Positions 1 to 10,823 of a stretch of 64,000 nucleotides of DNA are shown here, in pieces; position 1 is the first letter of the stretch, and the number at the start of each line of letters is the position of its first letter. A program made the position numbers and the translations under genes. A model generated the notes under the pieces. That model made no database searches, was not told the DNA's origin, and worked only from the letters and a program-made list of their open reading frames with translations. This DNA comes from Phyto melanocephala (taxonomy: Eukaryota > Arthropoda > Insecta > Diptera > Rhinophoridae): contig OW799233.1 of NCBI GenBank assembly GCA_941918925.1, positions 172,774,235-172,838,234 of the forward strand, in the 5' to 3' direction.

Positions 1-301
1 CGGTTTTTATTGTTCGAATTTAATTAAATTGTAATTTTCGAAAAATTAAAAAAATTTATGTTTTTTTAGTCTTGCGTTAATGCGTAATGTTACTCTGAGT
101 TTACATGAGTATAGATAAATCATTTTAAAGAAATATAAATTTAACAATACAAAACAGCTTTACCATAAGTCAATTCACAATTCTAGTTGTATCGTTCTAT
201 TGGTAATATTTTTGTATGTGTTTACAGTATTGTATGCTTGTTGTTGGTAATTTCCATTGAAACATTTTGTATAACAAATAAAATTTCATTTTATATGTAT
301 C
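1..301. other. AT-rich non-coding DNA
   Basis: I see no gene or repeat boundary here. If the gene at 4537-8437 continues upstream, this stretch may be intron, but no exon with good splice sites was found before 4537. Confidence 0.4.
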
Positions 302-718
302 CCAACAAAAAAAAAAAAAAAAAAAAAAAAATTGGAAGTGGTGCAAAGCGAATTACATTTTCAAGACTTTTAAAACGATTGTTTAATTCATTCATTTTTA
401 ATGACTCCCTAAATGCAAAATAATTTGTTATGAATGATGTGCTTAAAAGTGAATGGAACATCATGCAAAATATCTTATACAATTCATGTAAACAAACAAC
501 AAATCAACTCATGAAAAGTCGGATGTTTTTCACCAAATAAACATGAGTTCAATGAATTTATTAAAATGGAGTGCAGTTCACTAGTATATTCATGTAAACA
601 CATGATCTCCAATGACACGCTAATGTTAAAACCATTAGTGTTTTCACCTAAATTAAATCACTTTGTCACCAGTTGAACCCCTGTAAATTCACTTTTTTGT
701 CATAGATTTTTTTGCTGG
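302..718. mobile_element. MITE with CCARCAAAAAAA inverted ends, long copy
   Basis: The element begins CCAACAAAAAAA and ends TTTTTTTGCTGG. Just inside the left end is GGAAGTGGTGCAAAGCGAAT, and near the right end is a motif complementary to AGTGAATTTGCAGGGG. Both subterminal motifs recur, in the same relative arrangement, in the 89-bp copy at 7850-7938. That shared architecture is why I call it a non-autonomous element. The left end carries a long A run (304-330). No target-site duplication is evident. The superfamily is not determined. Confidence 0.5.
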
Positions 719-1900
719 CTAAGTTCTCAAAGTGTTGTATTAAATTAATACGGGGATGGAAAATGAAATTGTTTGCAGAATCAAAAAATAATTTTTGAAG
801 TAGTTTTTTTTTGCTTCCAAAATAATAAAGTCTGAGAAGCGGTTAACATATATTTTTCATACCCCTCAATGCAACGCCTTTTTTCACGCCCCCTTAAGAA
901 GGCCAGACTGCTGTACCGATCTTGAAATTTTCACATAATATATGTAACTAAGACTGTGATATGATTAATAGGATACTTTTTTGTTTACCACGCCTACTTA
1001 AAGCCCACTTTTTTAATTATGTACTTTCGTCGATATAGTTTTTAGTATTTTTCTTCAAATTGTACACAATTTATAGTCCAGCCAATGCAGAAATAAACGT
1101 TTAAGAATCGGTCAACATCTACTTTTCATACTCGTAAATATTTAGGGTGACCCACCACAAGAAACAAATTTATGCCTCTTAAATAGCGGAACGACTTCGA
1201 TGAAATTTTAAACTAAGATAGATCTGCATACCGTAGAACACATATGGTTTACGTTTTTTTAATGTAAAAATATTTCCTAGATATAATTTATATGGCTAAA
1301 CAAACCGGTGACTTGATTACTTTTTATAATTAATCTGTTTAATTTGTCTACGCACTTTTATATTTTAACGACAATATTCATTTACTTTTTTCTGGATTGA
1401 GTTCATTTTATTTTTTTAAATTCTTTTTTCAAAATTAAGAATTTATATATTTTATTTATGACAATGAAAGAATAATCTCAAAAAGTAAAATTTATAGCGG
1501 GGTCGAAAATGCATTTCACTTGGCTGGTTTTGGGGTAAATCTTTATTTTTAAATTTATACTTTTATTACTACAAATAAAAAAATTAATTTCTTAATGTAA
1601 TAAAGGTATTCATGTCAACCGTTTTATTTTTGTGAATTTGCGAAAATACAAAGTTTCTTCAAACATAACTATGTAGAAAACAATTTTGCACAAATTTTAC
1701 TCTTTGCACTACTTCCAACCTAGTGCGTCAATTTAGAGCAACATTTCGCACGAAACATATGTTTAATTGCGTTGCCAATGCTTTAAAAAAGTTCGCACCA
1801 AATGTAGCAACTATTTATACAAGAAATAACCGTGAAAAAAAAGAATAAAATAATACAATAACAGTTTGTTTTTACATCAAAATGAGCGCTGTAGAAAAAG
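719..1900. other. AT-rich non-coding DNA with a degenerate dispersed repeat
   Basis: No coding exon is seen. About 840-1140 contains phrases such as CACGCC, CGGTCAACAT and TTTCATAC spaced irregularly. They resemble the tandem repeat at 41.7-42.3 kb in style only, with cacgcc next to gcccactttt. I could not align the two and give this as a weak resemblance. Confidence 0.3.
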
Positions 1901-2244
1901 GTAGGTAGGTAGTAAAGGGGGATGCAGAAAGCAGTATCTGCCTCCTACACCCACACTCGGAGACCAATAAGGTCCATTGCGTTACCCTTTCATGTATTAA
2001 GGATAGAAAAGAGAGAGAGAGAGAGAAAGTTTCCAAAGATATAGTAAAAGAGAAAATAATAAAAATAAAAAAGAGTTAGTAGGAAATAAAATAGAATAAA
2101 GAAAAACATATTCTCTACGAGCCCCATTGCATGTTCACCAGCCACCCGATCCCCATGATGAATCCAAAAATATTCCCCAGCTTGCACTTTGAAACATCAC
2201 CCAACTCATCGTGGAATCGTTTACCTAACCACTTTAGCCTGTGA

Positions 2245-2499
2245 TTATGTAGCCTTGGGCAGTGACAATGTGTTCCACAGTTTCCAACTACTCCTCATCC
2301 TTACCATCCTACAATAATCCGGAGTGTCGCGATCCCATTTACTAATCCTAGCCCTCACAGGACAGTGCCCTGTTAAAACCCCAATAGTGGCCCTCAGACA
2401 TACCCTACCCAGGCCCAGAAGAACCGTAGAGTCCGCTGAGTTTAACCCGGGCCATAAAGCCCTTGACACCCTGCAGTCTCTTCTGTCCCTCCACGCCAT
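2245..2499 (-). pseudogene. LINE C-terminal tail, frameshifted
   Basis: Downstream of the RNase H domain, in a different frame, the motif LTGHCPVRARISKWD matches the conserved TGH segment after RNase H in this group of LINEs. The same position reads ITGHTELRTHLARM in the LINE at 50 kb and ITGHGNFKYHLKRM in the one at 51 kb. The cysteine/histidine knuckle that should follow is degraded (CRMVRMRSSW). It is part of the same element as the RNase H domain. Confidence 0.6.
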
Positions 2500-3068
2500 A
2501 TCGGAGGTCTCACCATGTCCTCTTCGCTCGTCGAAACCAATGCCGATCCACCGCGCGCAAGTTCGTCAGCAATTTCATTGCCGACGATTCCATTGTGCCC
2601 TGGTACCCAACACAGTCTGACATCGAAGAGGTTCATGATCCTCTTGAGTGCCCTCCTACACTTCTCAACCAACCTAGACTTGACATAATGTCCCTTCAAG
2701 GCCTTGAGCGCCGCCTGACTGTCAACGTATAGAGTAACCTCCCTACCCCTTGGAACATGTTCCAATATAAGATCCGTCGCTTTATAGATAGCCAGTATCT
2801 CCGCTTGGAACACACTACAGTTATCAGAAAGTTTGTAAGACCTCCTGATGTTTTCTCCCATAATATAGACACCTGCCCCTGTGCCTATATCCATCTTCGA
2901 TCCATCCGTAAAGACTGCACACCCCTCAAACAGTCTGTCGGATCCTACCCAACAATCCCTATCCGGAATTATCAGCGGGGGTGTCCTAACAAAACTGATC
3001 TCTTTGACCTTGTAGTCTGTCAAATTACCCTGTAAATCCAATTCACCACCCTTGGTTGTACGCCCCAA
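2442..3068 (-). pseudogene. LINE RNase H domain
   Basis: The 208-residue frame contains a complete RNase H signature: Asp55 in FTDGSK, Glu90 in FQAEILAI, Asp116 in YVDSQAA, and His158 and Asp168 in WVPGHNGIVGNEIADELA. In LINEs this domain removes RNA from the RNA:DNA hybrid during target-primed reverse transcription. The catalytic set is intact, which is unusual among the damaged elements here. The first residues come from a frame-shifted junction, and the last 15 run into another frame, so the copy is not functional as a whole. The M at residue 1 is only the first Met of an internal fragment. Confidence 0.8.
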
Positions 3069-3395
3069 CTCTTGCTTATGGAGTTCCTGCAGGTGTAGTA
3101 GGCATTAAGGCCCCTTTTCACCCTCTCCCGAGTGTTCTGACCCCAAAAAAATATTAAGAGGACCAAGAAATGAATGAAAAAAATGAAGATTTTGAAGTTT
3201 TAAATATTTTTGTCTTTTAGCAGACTACAGAAAATTCGAGGTAAGTCAATATACCTCTAACTTATATTGCGAAACTAAAAATATTTTAAATTTTTCAGAC
3301 TGTTTAACACTTTTTTTTATAAAAATGGTGCTCAATTCAATTTTTGCATTTTGCATTATTTTTTTGAGGGAAGAGAGCGTGACTTATTGCTACGA

Positions 3396-3800
3396 TAAAT
3401 AATGCTGGCATTGTTTATTTTAAAGTTTCTTCCCTTTCCACTGTGAATTCGACCGGTTCCAAGAATTTCTATTGAAGCTCTGGGATTAAATTAAAGGCAG
3501 CTCAGAGTCACAAAATTAATTTTTAATTATGAATAATACCAGGATCCATAAATCCCAAGAGATACGAAATATGGTGGACAAAAATGAATGTACTCCTAAA
3601 TTTTTACCACCTCATTCTCCTATGATGATCTCGATAGAGAATGCATATTCTAAACTAAAATTTTTATACCGATCAATATTAATTAATTGATAATACCACT
3701 GAGCGTAATTAAGAAAAGAATCGAAATGATTTTGCGAACTTTGTTATGGATATGATTAACCAAATTCCTAAAGTGGCAAAGCTCTTATTACTTTTTATTT
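3396..3800 (+). pseudogene. Tc1/IS630-type transposase fragment
   Basis: The frame 3529-3690 reads MNNTRIHKSQ, then KFLPPHSPMMISIENAYSKL. This matches the last two catalytic blocks of DDE_3 transposases, whose usual forms are DNARIH and LPPYSPxLNPIE. The second catalytic Asp is replaced by Asn (NNTRIH), while the Glu of IEN is kept. Weaker similarity extends upstream (NAGIVYF near 3400) and downstream in another frame (DFANFVMDMINQIPKVAKA, about 3728-3784). No terminal repeats were found. It is a dead fragment. Confidence 0.5.
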
Positions 3801-4536
3801 TATTAAGTTTTTATTTTTATTCGTTTGTTTTGTTTTTTATTTAGTTTTAAAAATGTTTAAATTTAATTTAAAAATGTTTTAAATGAATTCGAATATAGTT
3901 TCATGTATTTCAAATGACGTTTCGTTTATTTGAAAGAAGGTTTCGTTTGTTTTAAAAAAGGTTTCACTTATTTTGAGAAAGGTTTCGATTAATTTGGAAA
4001 AAGGTTTAATTTTAACTGAAAATGCTATAAATTTGAAATAAATTGGTACAAGCACTTTTAACAATTTTCAAATTCTTTTTCAAATCTGAATGTAAGCAAG
4101 TCTTGGAGTCTATAAAATTAAAAGATCAAAATAAAGATAAAAATTAATACATTTATTGTAGAGATTTTTAAATTGACATAATAATACTGCTATCCCCCCA
4201 GCACTACACCTACAACCCTGTTAGTTTGTAATTCTAACCCTAAACCCATTTTTTCATTTAATTATTTGCACAAAGATGTTTACTTTAATAAAAAAAAAAA
4301 ATAAAAAATAAAACATTTTCTTACTTCACATCCTACACCACTCACTTTTCACTCAAAATATGAACGCTTTCACACATAAACAGAAAATATTTACTTGTGA
4401 ACATACCTTCCCCTTTTGGTATTTGTAATTTAACTTTGCTGCTTTTCTTCTACATATAGGTACATGCATACTTTTTTCCGTAACATTTCCAATCATTTAC
4501 ATGTTTATCATTATTTTACCATGTTGTTTTTTGTAG
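3801..4536. other. AT-rich DNA ending in a splice acceptor
   Basis: Nothing codes here. The short frame on the opposite strand near 3879-4064 is a degenerate repeat of a phrase around GGTTTCG (3900-4010, spacing about 36-40 bp) and looks like chance. The stretch ends in a clear polypyrimidine tract and TTTTTTGTAG at 4527-4536, the acceptor of the first unk exon in the window. Confidence 0.5.
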
Positions 4537-4648
4537 TTATTGAATATTGATGGTAATGATTCCACCAATAATATGTTGGTTAATGCATTGGAGAAATCCG
4601 CTAATCAGAGCAAATATTTAAACTTCTCCTTGCCAATGGATCGAATTT
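4537..4648 (+). CDS. unk: unk internal exon (112 nt)
   Basis: The acceptor is TTTTTTGTAG ending at 4536 and the donor is GTGAGT at 4649. It is read in phase 0 from TTA and encodes a segment ending FSLPMDRI, leaving one T for the next exon. The frame does not need the TTG at 4540 as a start, because it is an internal exon. Confidence 0.65.
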
Positions 4649-7600
4649 GTGAGTATATACCAAAAACAAAAACCCAAACAAAGAAATGTGTGTTTGTGTA
4701 TGTTTTTATAGCGAACGAATTTATATTTATTTATTTATATGGTTGTGGATAAAATTGCAAGATTATTTGTTAAAAAAAAAACATAATTGATTGAAAATAG
4801 TCAAGGAAAGCATTATGGCATGATATTTATTTCAGTCAACTTTTTATCTTATTTTGTTTCTTTTAAATATGTTTAATTGGTCTTAGATTTGTGTATGTTT
4901 TATAATTATGTATAATTTGTTTGAAGGTGTTATGCTTAAGCCTTTAGTTAATAATATTTGATTTTATTTTAATTTCCAAAGCCTGTTCCATAGATGAGCA
5001 ACGTGATAACTCGTTGTCGGCCAGTTTAGCTAATAGCAGTCTAATGACACGTTCCTCAGCGCCCATTAACATTCCGAATTCGGCTCTTAATAATTCTTTA
5101 GGTGGTAAGTTGTTTGGGTGTTTTTTTGTTATTATATTTTATATTTAAATACATTTTAATTATAAATTTTATTTCCTGTTATAACTTCATTTTAGATTTT
5201 AATTCTGGTGGCTTCGCTGTCAACATTCCCTACAGTCCTACCAATCACTCGAATTTATTTAATGTTGATGCATTTAATTATGGCGGCGGCACCAATTCAA
5301 ATAAACTTAGCAATTCCCTAACGGCTGGCAATCAAAATGATTGTAGTAACAATTTCTTTTTTCCCTCTCACATCATATCGCCCGGTTTTAATGATGGTCT
5401 TTCTATAAGTCCTTCGGTACGTTTGTCTGAATTAAACGCATTAACCGATGATTTGAATGGCAGTTCGGTGGGCAACAGTTTGAGTACGAATAAAAATGCA
5501 TTTTCCTTACAATCGTTGCATACGCAAAATAATGGCGATGTTAATCGTATGACTTTGGAATTGATGACTTCTAAGACTCAGCTATTGAAATTAACTAGAA
5601 GTATAGAGGATATTACGCGTAAGGTAAGTTAATAGTTAGATAGATTACCCTTAATTCGTATAGTTTGGTAGTGCCAAAACTAAATTTTTGTGGTTAATTA
5701 TTTAATGTATAGTTGTTATGTTTGAAAAACAATTTGCATTTTTGCAAGACTATAACTGGTGACGTGAATAGCTTTAATAATAATTTTAGTAGTATTTAGA
5801 AACATTGGGTGGTATTATTGATTCCACGCGGAAAGGAAAATTGAACGGAAAGAAATATCGATCGATATGAAAATTGCAATTATTCATTCCTGCGGTATTC
5901 TTTTTCCGCAAACTTAATTAAACATCCCTGTTTAAAGTGATTATAAGCCAATGTTGTGTCAGCTGATGGGCAAATATCAACAAGTTTTAGATGTGATTTT
6001 AGATGTGTGTGTTAAATATTTTGTTATAAATTAAATATGAATACAATTGCCTTTTTTGAGGATAGTAGTGACAGTGATTCTTTGGATATCCGATTGGAAA
6101 GAAGAGTTTTACGCTATAAATCTGGAGATGTGTTCCAGATTAACGATAAAGAGTAAGTTGCAATAAACAAATGTGAACCGGACTCCTGATAAATATAGTA
6201 GAAAGAAATATTGGAGTGTCCAAATTTGTTTTTAGGTGCCTTAATAATGAACGGGGATTACATTACGATCTTGAAAAGTCTACAAAGATCATAAATATTT
6301 ACTGTGCACTTCACAACATTAGACTACATTACAATGGGCCAATTCAAAGTGGTTGCATATCAGTCATATTTGTACTATTTCATATTATTTTATGCACGCA
6401 TAAAATTTTTGTTAGTAATTTCCATACAAAAAAAAAAAATAATAAGACTTTACACATTTGTTTCCTATGTATAAACAATTGTTTATGTTATACTTTTAAC
6501 CATACTGTCTCTCAGAGAGAATTTCTTCGCTTCTCACCTCTCAGAGAGAATATTTTCTATTTTCTTTCCTGTATACATACAATTTTTAACAGCGTCATCT
6601 CTTTGTCTTCTTTCTTGTATTAATACATAATTTGTTAACAAAAGGTGTTCAAAGTCACTAGTCATATTAATATGAATTATATGACATAGTACAATATGAG
6701 AGTCTACTTTGAATTGGCCCAATATTACAGATGAGGAACTTGATTTTCCATTATCTAAAGAAAATCCAATAAACGATTCTGTTGAAGATGATTTCAGTGG
6801 GGAAGCAAATGAAATAAGAAATCAAATACTATAGAATTTTTAATTTGTAATTCAATTTTATTTATCTAATATGTATGTATATGTAAATAAATATATACAC
6901 ATTAAATCTACCATTGCTTCTATTTGCATTTGGTTCGTATATTTTTCTCGTTTGCTCCTATTAAAATATTAAAAAATATCTAAAGAAATGAATTACACAA
7001 TTAGAAAACAGTTCCTTACATTTTTGTTCTTTCCGTTAATTACCCGTCACAAATATTGAGCGTAAGCAAAATGGAGGAAAATATCTACATTGCGGAATCA
7101 ATAATACGGCAATACCGCAACAACGGAAGGATACCGCAGCTGCGGAACGAATAATTGAAAAATTTGCTTCCGCAAAAAAAAAATCTTATCCGCAGCCGCG
7201 GAACGGAATCAATAATCGTACCCATTATTTATTTAAAATATTTTTCACTTCATAAGCTGCTTAGCTTATATATTATTGTAATATGTTACGCAGTTTAGTC
7301 TCAATACAACCTATTTTAATAAAAAGTTTACAATTTGAGAGGAATTTTTCTCTACGATCTCAGTTCTATTTAATTTGGTTCGTTATTTTGGGGAGTTATA
7401 AGCGATATGTGTGAAACAAAATTCAAAAAACAGTAATGCATGCTAACACAAATTGTTTTTGCTTTATGTGTATGGTAAACAAAATAAACTGTATAGTTAC
7501 TACTACCACTGCAATGCAACAATTTTAACTCCCGTTTACAGTTTACGGGATATACTTGAAGAAATAAATTCAATTCGAAATTAATAAATGGATACAAAAA

Positions 7601-8437
7601 TAATTAGTTTGAAAAAAATTTTATTTTTGGCTTTAAAAGCCATTTGCGTTTACATTGCGGTCGAATCGGTCGACCGCAGAACATTCAAATACTAAACAAG
7701 GTTGTTTTGAAATGTGATTGCGATCAGAACCGGTTTTAAAAATAACAAAAATTACATTTGTGGCATGAATTTAACTTTTATTTTAAAAACTTACAAAGTT
7801 TATTTTCTAAAAATTTTAATAAAAAAATTACAGACTTTTGAAAAAAATTCCAGCAAAAAAATTTATGAAAAAAAGTGAATTTGCAGGGGGTCTTTAAAAT
7901 GTAATTCGCTTTGCACTACTTCCATTTTTTTTTGCTGGGATATGATAAAAAAAATTTCATCCCTAGAAACAAAGTTTTTTTAATGTTTGCAAAACGAAAT
8001 TTATTTTTTAAAAATATTTTTTTTGCTCAAATTTTCATTTAGTTCAACTCTGCCAGGCAGGAGGCATTGGAATGGAAAGATCGTTATGATACGGCGCAAA
8101 TACAAATGAATTTGTCATCGGAACTTAGAAATTTGTCAATACAAAAATTAAAACAACTGCAGGTGTGTAAAATTATTTTGTCCAACCAAATATAAAAACT
8201 TGTATAAAATATTCTGCAATATCCTCTGTTACATTTCAGTCAAAATTACGCACAGATTTGGAAGATGTTGAAAAAGTATTGTATTTAGAAAACGCTAAAA
8301 AATGTATGAAATGCGAAGAAAATAATCGCACAGTGACACTAGAACCATGTAATCATTTTATACTTTGCGATTCATGCGCTACTTTGGTAACGGAATGTCC
8401 CTATTGTCAAATGCCGGTAGCAACAACACACAACTAA
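4537..8437 (+). CDS. unk: Unkempt-like RING-finger protein, C-terminal 326 residues, five exons
   Basis: The spliced exons are 4537-4648, 4982-5104, 5196-5623, 8043-8162 and 8240-8437. All introns are GT-AG and all phases fit, giving one open frame of 326 codons plus TAA. The protein has an Asn/Ser-rich linker (residues about 1-190), a short helical, probably coiled-coil stretch (about 190-275), and a C-terminal C3HC4 RING with the final exon's Cys22, Cys25, Cys37, His39, Cys43, Cys46, Cys53 and Cys56. This layout and phrases such as [10 protein letters not shown] and ECPYC fit the end of Unkempt. Unkempt is a cytoplasmic CCCH zinc-finger protein that binds mRNA, represses translation and, in flies, acts with Headcase downstream of TOR in timing neuronal differentiation. 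The CCCH fingers are not in the window, so the name rests on the RING and linker from memory of the family. Other RING proteins remain possible. Confidence 0.65.
4982..5104 (+). CDS. unk: unk internal exon (123 nt)
   Basis: The acceptor is TTTCCAAAG ending at 4981 and the donor is GTAAGT at 5105. With the carried T it begins [15 protein letters not shown] and continues through [17 protein letters not shown]. It leaves one G that completes GAT (Asp) with the next exon. Confidence 0.65.
5196..5623 (+). CDS. unk: unk internal exon (428 nt), Asn/Ser-rich linker
   Basis: The acceptor is CATTTTAG ending at 5195 and the donor is GTAAGT at 5624. It encodes [20 protein letters not shown] and on to the helical stretch [20 protein letters not shown]. 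The upstream part is rich in Asn, Ser and Gly and probably disordered. Confidence 0.65.
6037..6834 (+). pseudogene. Harbinger transposase remnant
   Basis: The N-terminal part starts at 6037 ([20 protein letters not shown]) and runs to about 6153. The C-terminal block [12 protein letters not shown], then [17 protein letters not shown] (6219-6335), matches the end of the DDE_Tnp_4/HARBI1 domain. After the MITE the frame resumes at 6721 with [15 protein letters not shown] and ends in TAG at about 6834. The junction is exact once the MITE and one AAT copy are discounted. The middle third, including the catalytic residues, has been deleted. Confidence 0.75.
6336..6720. mobile_element. 385-bp MITE, copy 1 (GGGCCAATTCAAAGT ends)
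   Basis: The perfect terminal inverted repeats GGGCCAATTCAAAGT / ACTTTGAATTGGCCC are flanked by AAT on both sides (6333-6335, 6721-6723). A second copy of identical length lies at 22959-23343 and differs at only a few positions. Inside, TCTCAGAGAGAAT is present twice about 30 bp apart. The 3-bp duplication and the leading GGG suggest mobilisation by a PIF/Harbinger transposase, though this is inferred. The short frames over this element are not genes. Confidence 0.85.
7224..7849. other. Intron sequence, no gene
   Basis: This is AT-rich unk intron DNA. A short near-palindrome (GCGGTCGAATCGGTCGACCGC, read in parts around 7657-7677) stands out but has no second copy in the window. Confidence 0.4.
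7850..7938. mobile_element. MITE with CCAGCAAAAAAA ends, 89-bp copy
   Basis: Both ends are CCAGCAAAAAAA / TTTTTTTGCTGG. Between them are AGTGAATTTGCAGGGG and GTAATTCGCTTTGCACTACT, the same subterminal motifs found at the two ends of 302-718. It therefore looks like an internal-deletion derivative that kept only its ends. It lies about 105 bp before the acceptor of the fourth unk exon. Confidence 0.55.
8043..8162 (+). CDS. unk: unk internal exon (120 nt), helical region
   Basis: The acceptor is TTCATTTAG ending at 8042 and the donor is GTGTGT at 8163, in phase 0. It encodes 40 residues rich in Gln, Glu and Lys ([20 protein letters not shown] and following), probably alpha-helical. It is separated from the previous exon by the 2.4-kb transposon-filled intron. 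Confidence 0.65.
8240..8437 (+). CDS. unk: unk terminal exon, C3HC4 RING finger
   Basis: The acceptor is ACATTTCAG ending at 8239 and the stop is TAA at 8435-8437. It encodes 65 residues. The zinc ligands have spacing C-x2-C-x11-C-x-H-x3-C-x2-C-x6-C-x2-C, a complete RING of the C3HC4 class. This is the best-supported coding sequence in the window. Confidence 0.8.
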   Translation, partial: SKLRTDLEDVEKVLYLENAKKCMKCEENNRTVTLEPCNHFILCDSCATLVTECPYCQMPVATTHN

Positions 8438-10780
8438 AATAAATGCGGCACATGCACGTTCCGACACAAAATAAAAGGGTGTGCAAAGGTAGGAATTTGT
8501 TTAAATTATATTTGTTTTAAGTAAAAAAGAAAAGCAACTGTATTTGATTTAAAATGTTTAAAACAAACAAAAGATTTTAAATACCAAGAAAATGACAACA
8601 AAAACAACAACAACCTAACAATATATAGATAACACATATTAAAACAAGAAAAATGTTTTTTTTTTGCTACAAGTAAATGAAAGCAAAACAAATTAAAAAT
8701 TATAAATAATTAATATAAATATTAAAACATGTTACATATGTAAACGAAAGAATGCTTAAACAAAATAATTAATTTCTTCTACTTGCTTTTATTAAATTAT
8801 ATTAAAAAAATATGTGTATGTATTTGTGTTTTAGAAACTAAATTAAAAAAAAAAAAAATTAAATTTTATTTTATGTTTATTTTCCCCTTTAACAAAACAT
8901 ATATTTCTTAACGACAGCCAAAGCTCGGTGTAACAAAATAAATAATTAATTAAAATTTCAACGAACTTTCCAATATAAAACGTATAAGTTGATTTTGTAA
9001 CATTAACTTTCTTATATGTACTTGTAACGATTTATAAAAGTAGTTAATGATGTTAAGGACAAAGTAAGATTTTAAATGCATTTTTTATGATTTTTCTATA
9101 AAATAATGTTCAGTATTGTATGTGTTATATTACGAAAACTTTGTCGTAATAATATATATGTTTTACTTGTCGATCTACACTTACACATGATTTTTTTTTA
9201 CCGATTAAAAATAAAATTTGTACCCTCTGAACTAACTTGAAGTACTTATTGCATTTGGAATTCATTGTTACGAACGTTAAGAAAAAAATCATTTTGGATT
9301 TTTATTTCTATAACATTTCTTTATGCATTTAGAAACATCATTCGATATCGACCGAAATAAAATTGTAATTTCGATCAATATCAAATGCCCATCGTAAATA
9401 ATATTGTGTACAATTTTTTCAATGAAAAAATTCTTGTTGCATTAAGAAGAAAAAGTTGTTTATTTTTGTGTTTTTCTTAATACATAGTCGACTTTTCTTA
9501 ATTCTTAAATAGTCGAGTTTTTTACTTTTCTTACTACTTTCTGCGTTTTTTTGCAGTAAATTTATTATTTTACTATTTTTACTGCGAGATGATTTTTGTG
9601 AACAAAAAGTTAATTTTAGTCCAAAAAAATTTTATACATATTTTTAACACTAGTTTTTGAAACAAGTTTGTATTTTAGCAAAAAGGAAAATACTTACTAT
9701 AATCATTAACTTAATAATAAAAAATAAAATATTTCTGTGACGAAATTTTTTTTTATAAATTTGAGAAAATCGTATACATTTATGAGTTAAAATTACATTA
9801 AGTTAATGTTCTTTTTATACATATTTTATAAGACTAAAGTTAAAGAAAAACTTTGTAATCTAGCAAATGGTCCTGACAATATATTGTTCGTTATACCGAG
9901 CTTTGACTGTACAACATATTTATTTCTATTTAACAAATGTCGATATTTGTATGTATTAATATAAAAAAAAAAAATTATAAAACAGAAATTTGAATCATTT
10001 AAAAAAAATATAGAAATAAAATAAATATAACTTCCTTTATTTATATAATAAAATTTCTAAATTTATATTTTACTAAAAAAACCAATGACCACTAAAGTTA
10101 CTAATTAGAGTTTTTTTTTGTAATTATCAACAAATAAATTTGTAGTTATCCCTCAAATATTAGTCGTTATTGATTCAATTATATTATAACTTTAATATTA
10201 ATATTTTTTTTTATATTATTTAGCTAGAATATTAACAATTTAAATAGTATAGTTTCAACAAAGTATTTATTTTTTTAATGTCAATTTTTTGCAAACTTTT
10301 TTATATATATAACTGTGTTTTCATTAAAAAAAAAATAGGGACTTTCAAATTTTAGAAAACTTTATAAAAATGTTGAGTTTGAAATTTCTCTGTGAAAAGT
10401 ATTCAGCAATAAAATTAATTAAAAGAAAAAAACATAGGCAACTTTATGAAATTTTGAACACTTGGTTTTAAAGCAATTTAATTATGTATCTCTGAAACAA
10501 TTATCTCTAGTTAGATTTAGTTCATTGTATATCAAGTAAAGGTACATTGCCTTAGAATTTTATGATGGAAAAAATTTTAGTTTTAGTGAATTGGAGATGC
10601 TTTAATTGTAGTTTTATATACGAGGAATGTTTCAAGAAATGTTTAATGAAAATTTTATTTAAATAAAGATTAAGCAAATTATCGCAATATTTTTGAAAAT
10701 TATAGAATTTCCAATTTTTTTTTTTTTATAAAAAAGTTTAATGAGTCCATATATGTGAACCACTCATCATAATTTCTCCC
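8438..10780 (+). other. Probable unk 3'UTR followed by AT-rich intergenic DNA
   Basis: The stretch follows the unk stop codon. Polyadenylation-like AATAAA hexamers occur from about 8470 onward, but in such AT-rich DNA they are not diagnostic, so the 3'UTR end cannot be set. No coding exon or clear repeat was found. Confidence 0.4.
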
Positions 10781-10823
10781 TATAGATGCAGGAATTTCCT
10801 CTGCGATTGATTCGATTTCAGTG

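Larger units (their letters stand above)
1901..3144 (-). mobile_element. 5'-truncated LINE with RNase H domain and tetranucleotide tail
   Basis: This is the 3' part of a non-LTR retrotransposon on the - strand. Its 3' end is a (TACC)n-type tail, read as gtaggtaggtag at 1901-1912 on the + strand. Going 5' from there come a short 3'UTR, a frameshifted C-terminal domain (2245-2499), the RNase H domain (2442-3068), and a trace of the reverse-transcriptase thumb (motif KSWGVQPRVVNWIY, about 3120-3045). The thumb is fused by an internal deletion to the RNase H region. It is 5'-truncated near 3144. The RNase H gene puts it in the I/LOA/R1-like group of clades, but I cannot assign the exact clade. 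No TSD could be fixed. Confidence 0.75.
5807..7223 (+). mobile_element. PIF/Harbinger element, internally deleted, in the unk intron
   Basis: The terminal inverted repeats start GGGTGGTATTATTGATTCC on the left and GGGTACGATTATTGATTCCG on the right (read inward). They are flanked by a 3-bp duplication ATT (5804-5806, 7224-7226). The body holds the two ends of a Harbinger transposase gene (see 6037-6834), with the catalytic middle missing. Harbinger transposases are nuclease-fold DDE enzymes that make 3-bp duplications, so the boundaries and the coding remnant agree. It is interrupted by a MITE at 6336-6720. Confidence 0.8.

Noticed and set aside
187..482. Overlapping 78- and 63-residue frames on both strands with poly-Lys/poly-Phe
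   Set aside because: They arise from a long A run inside the MITE at 302-718; no splice or homology support.
2324..3035. Three + strand frames of 89-98 residues
   Set aside because: They are antisense shadows of the LINE RNase H gene on the - strand.
6216..6623. 135-residue + strand frame
   Set aside because: Its first third is the Harbinger C-terminal block, the rest reads through into the inserted MITE; not a single gene.
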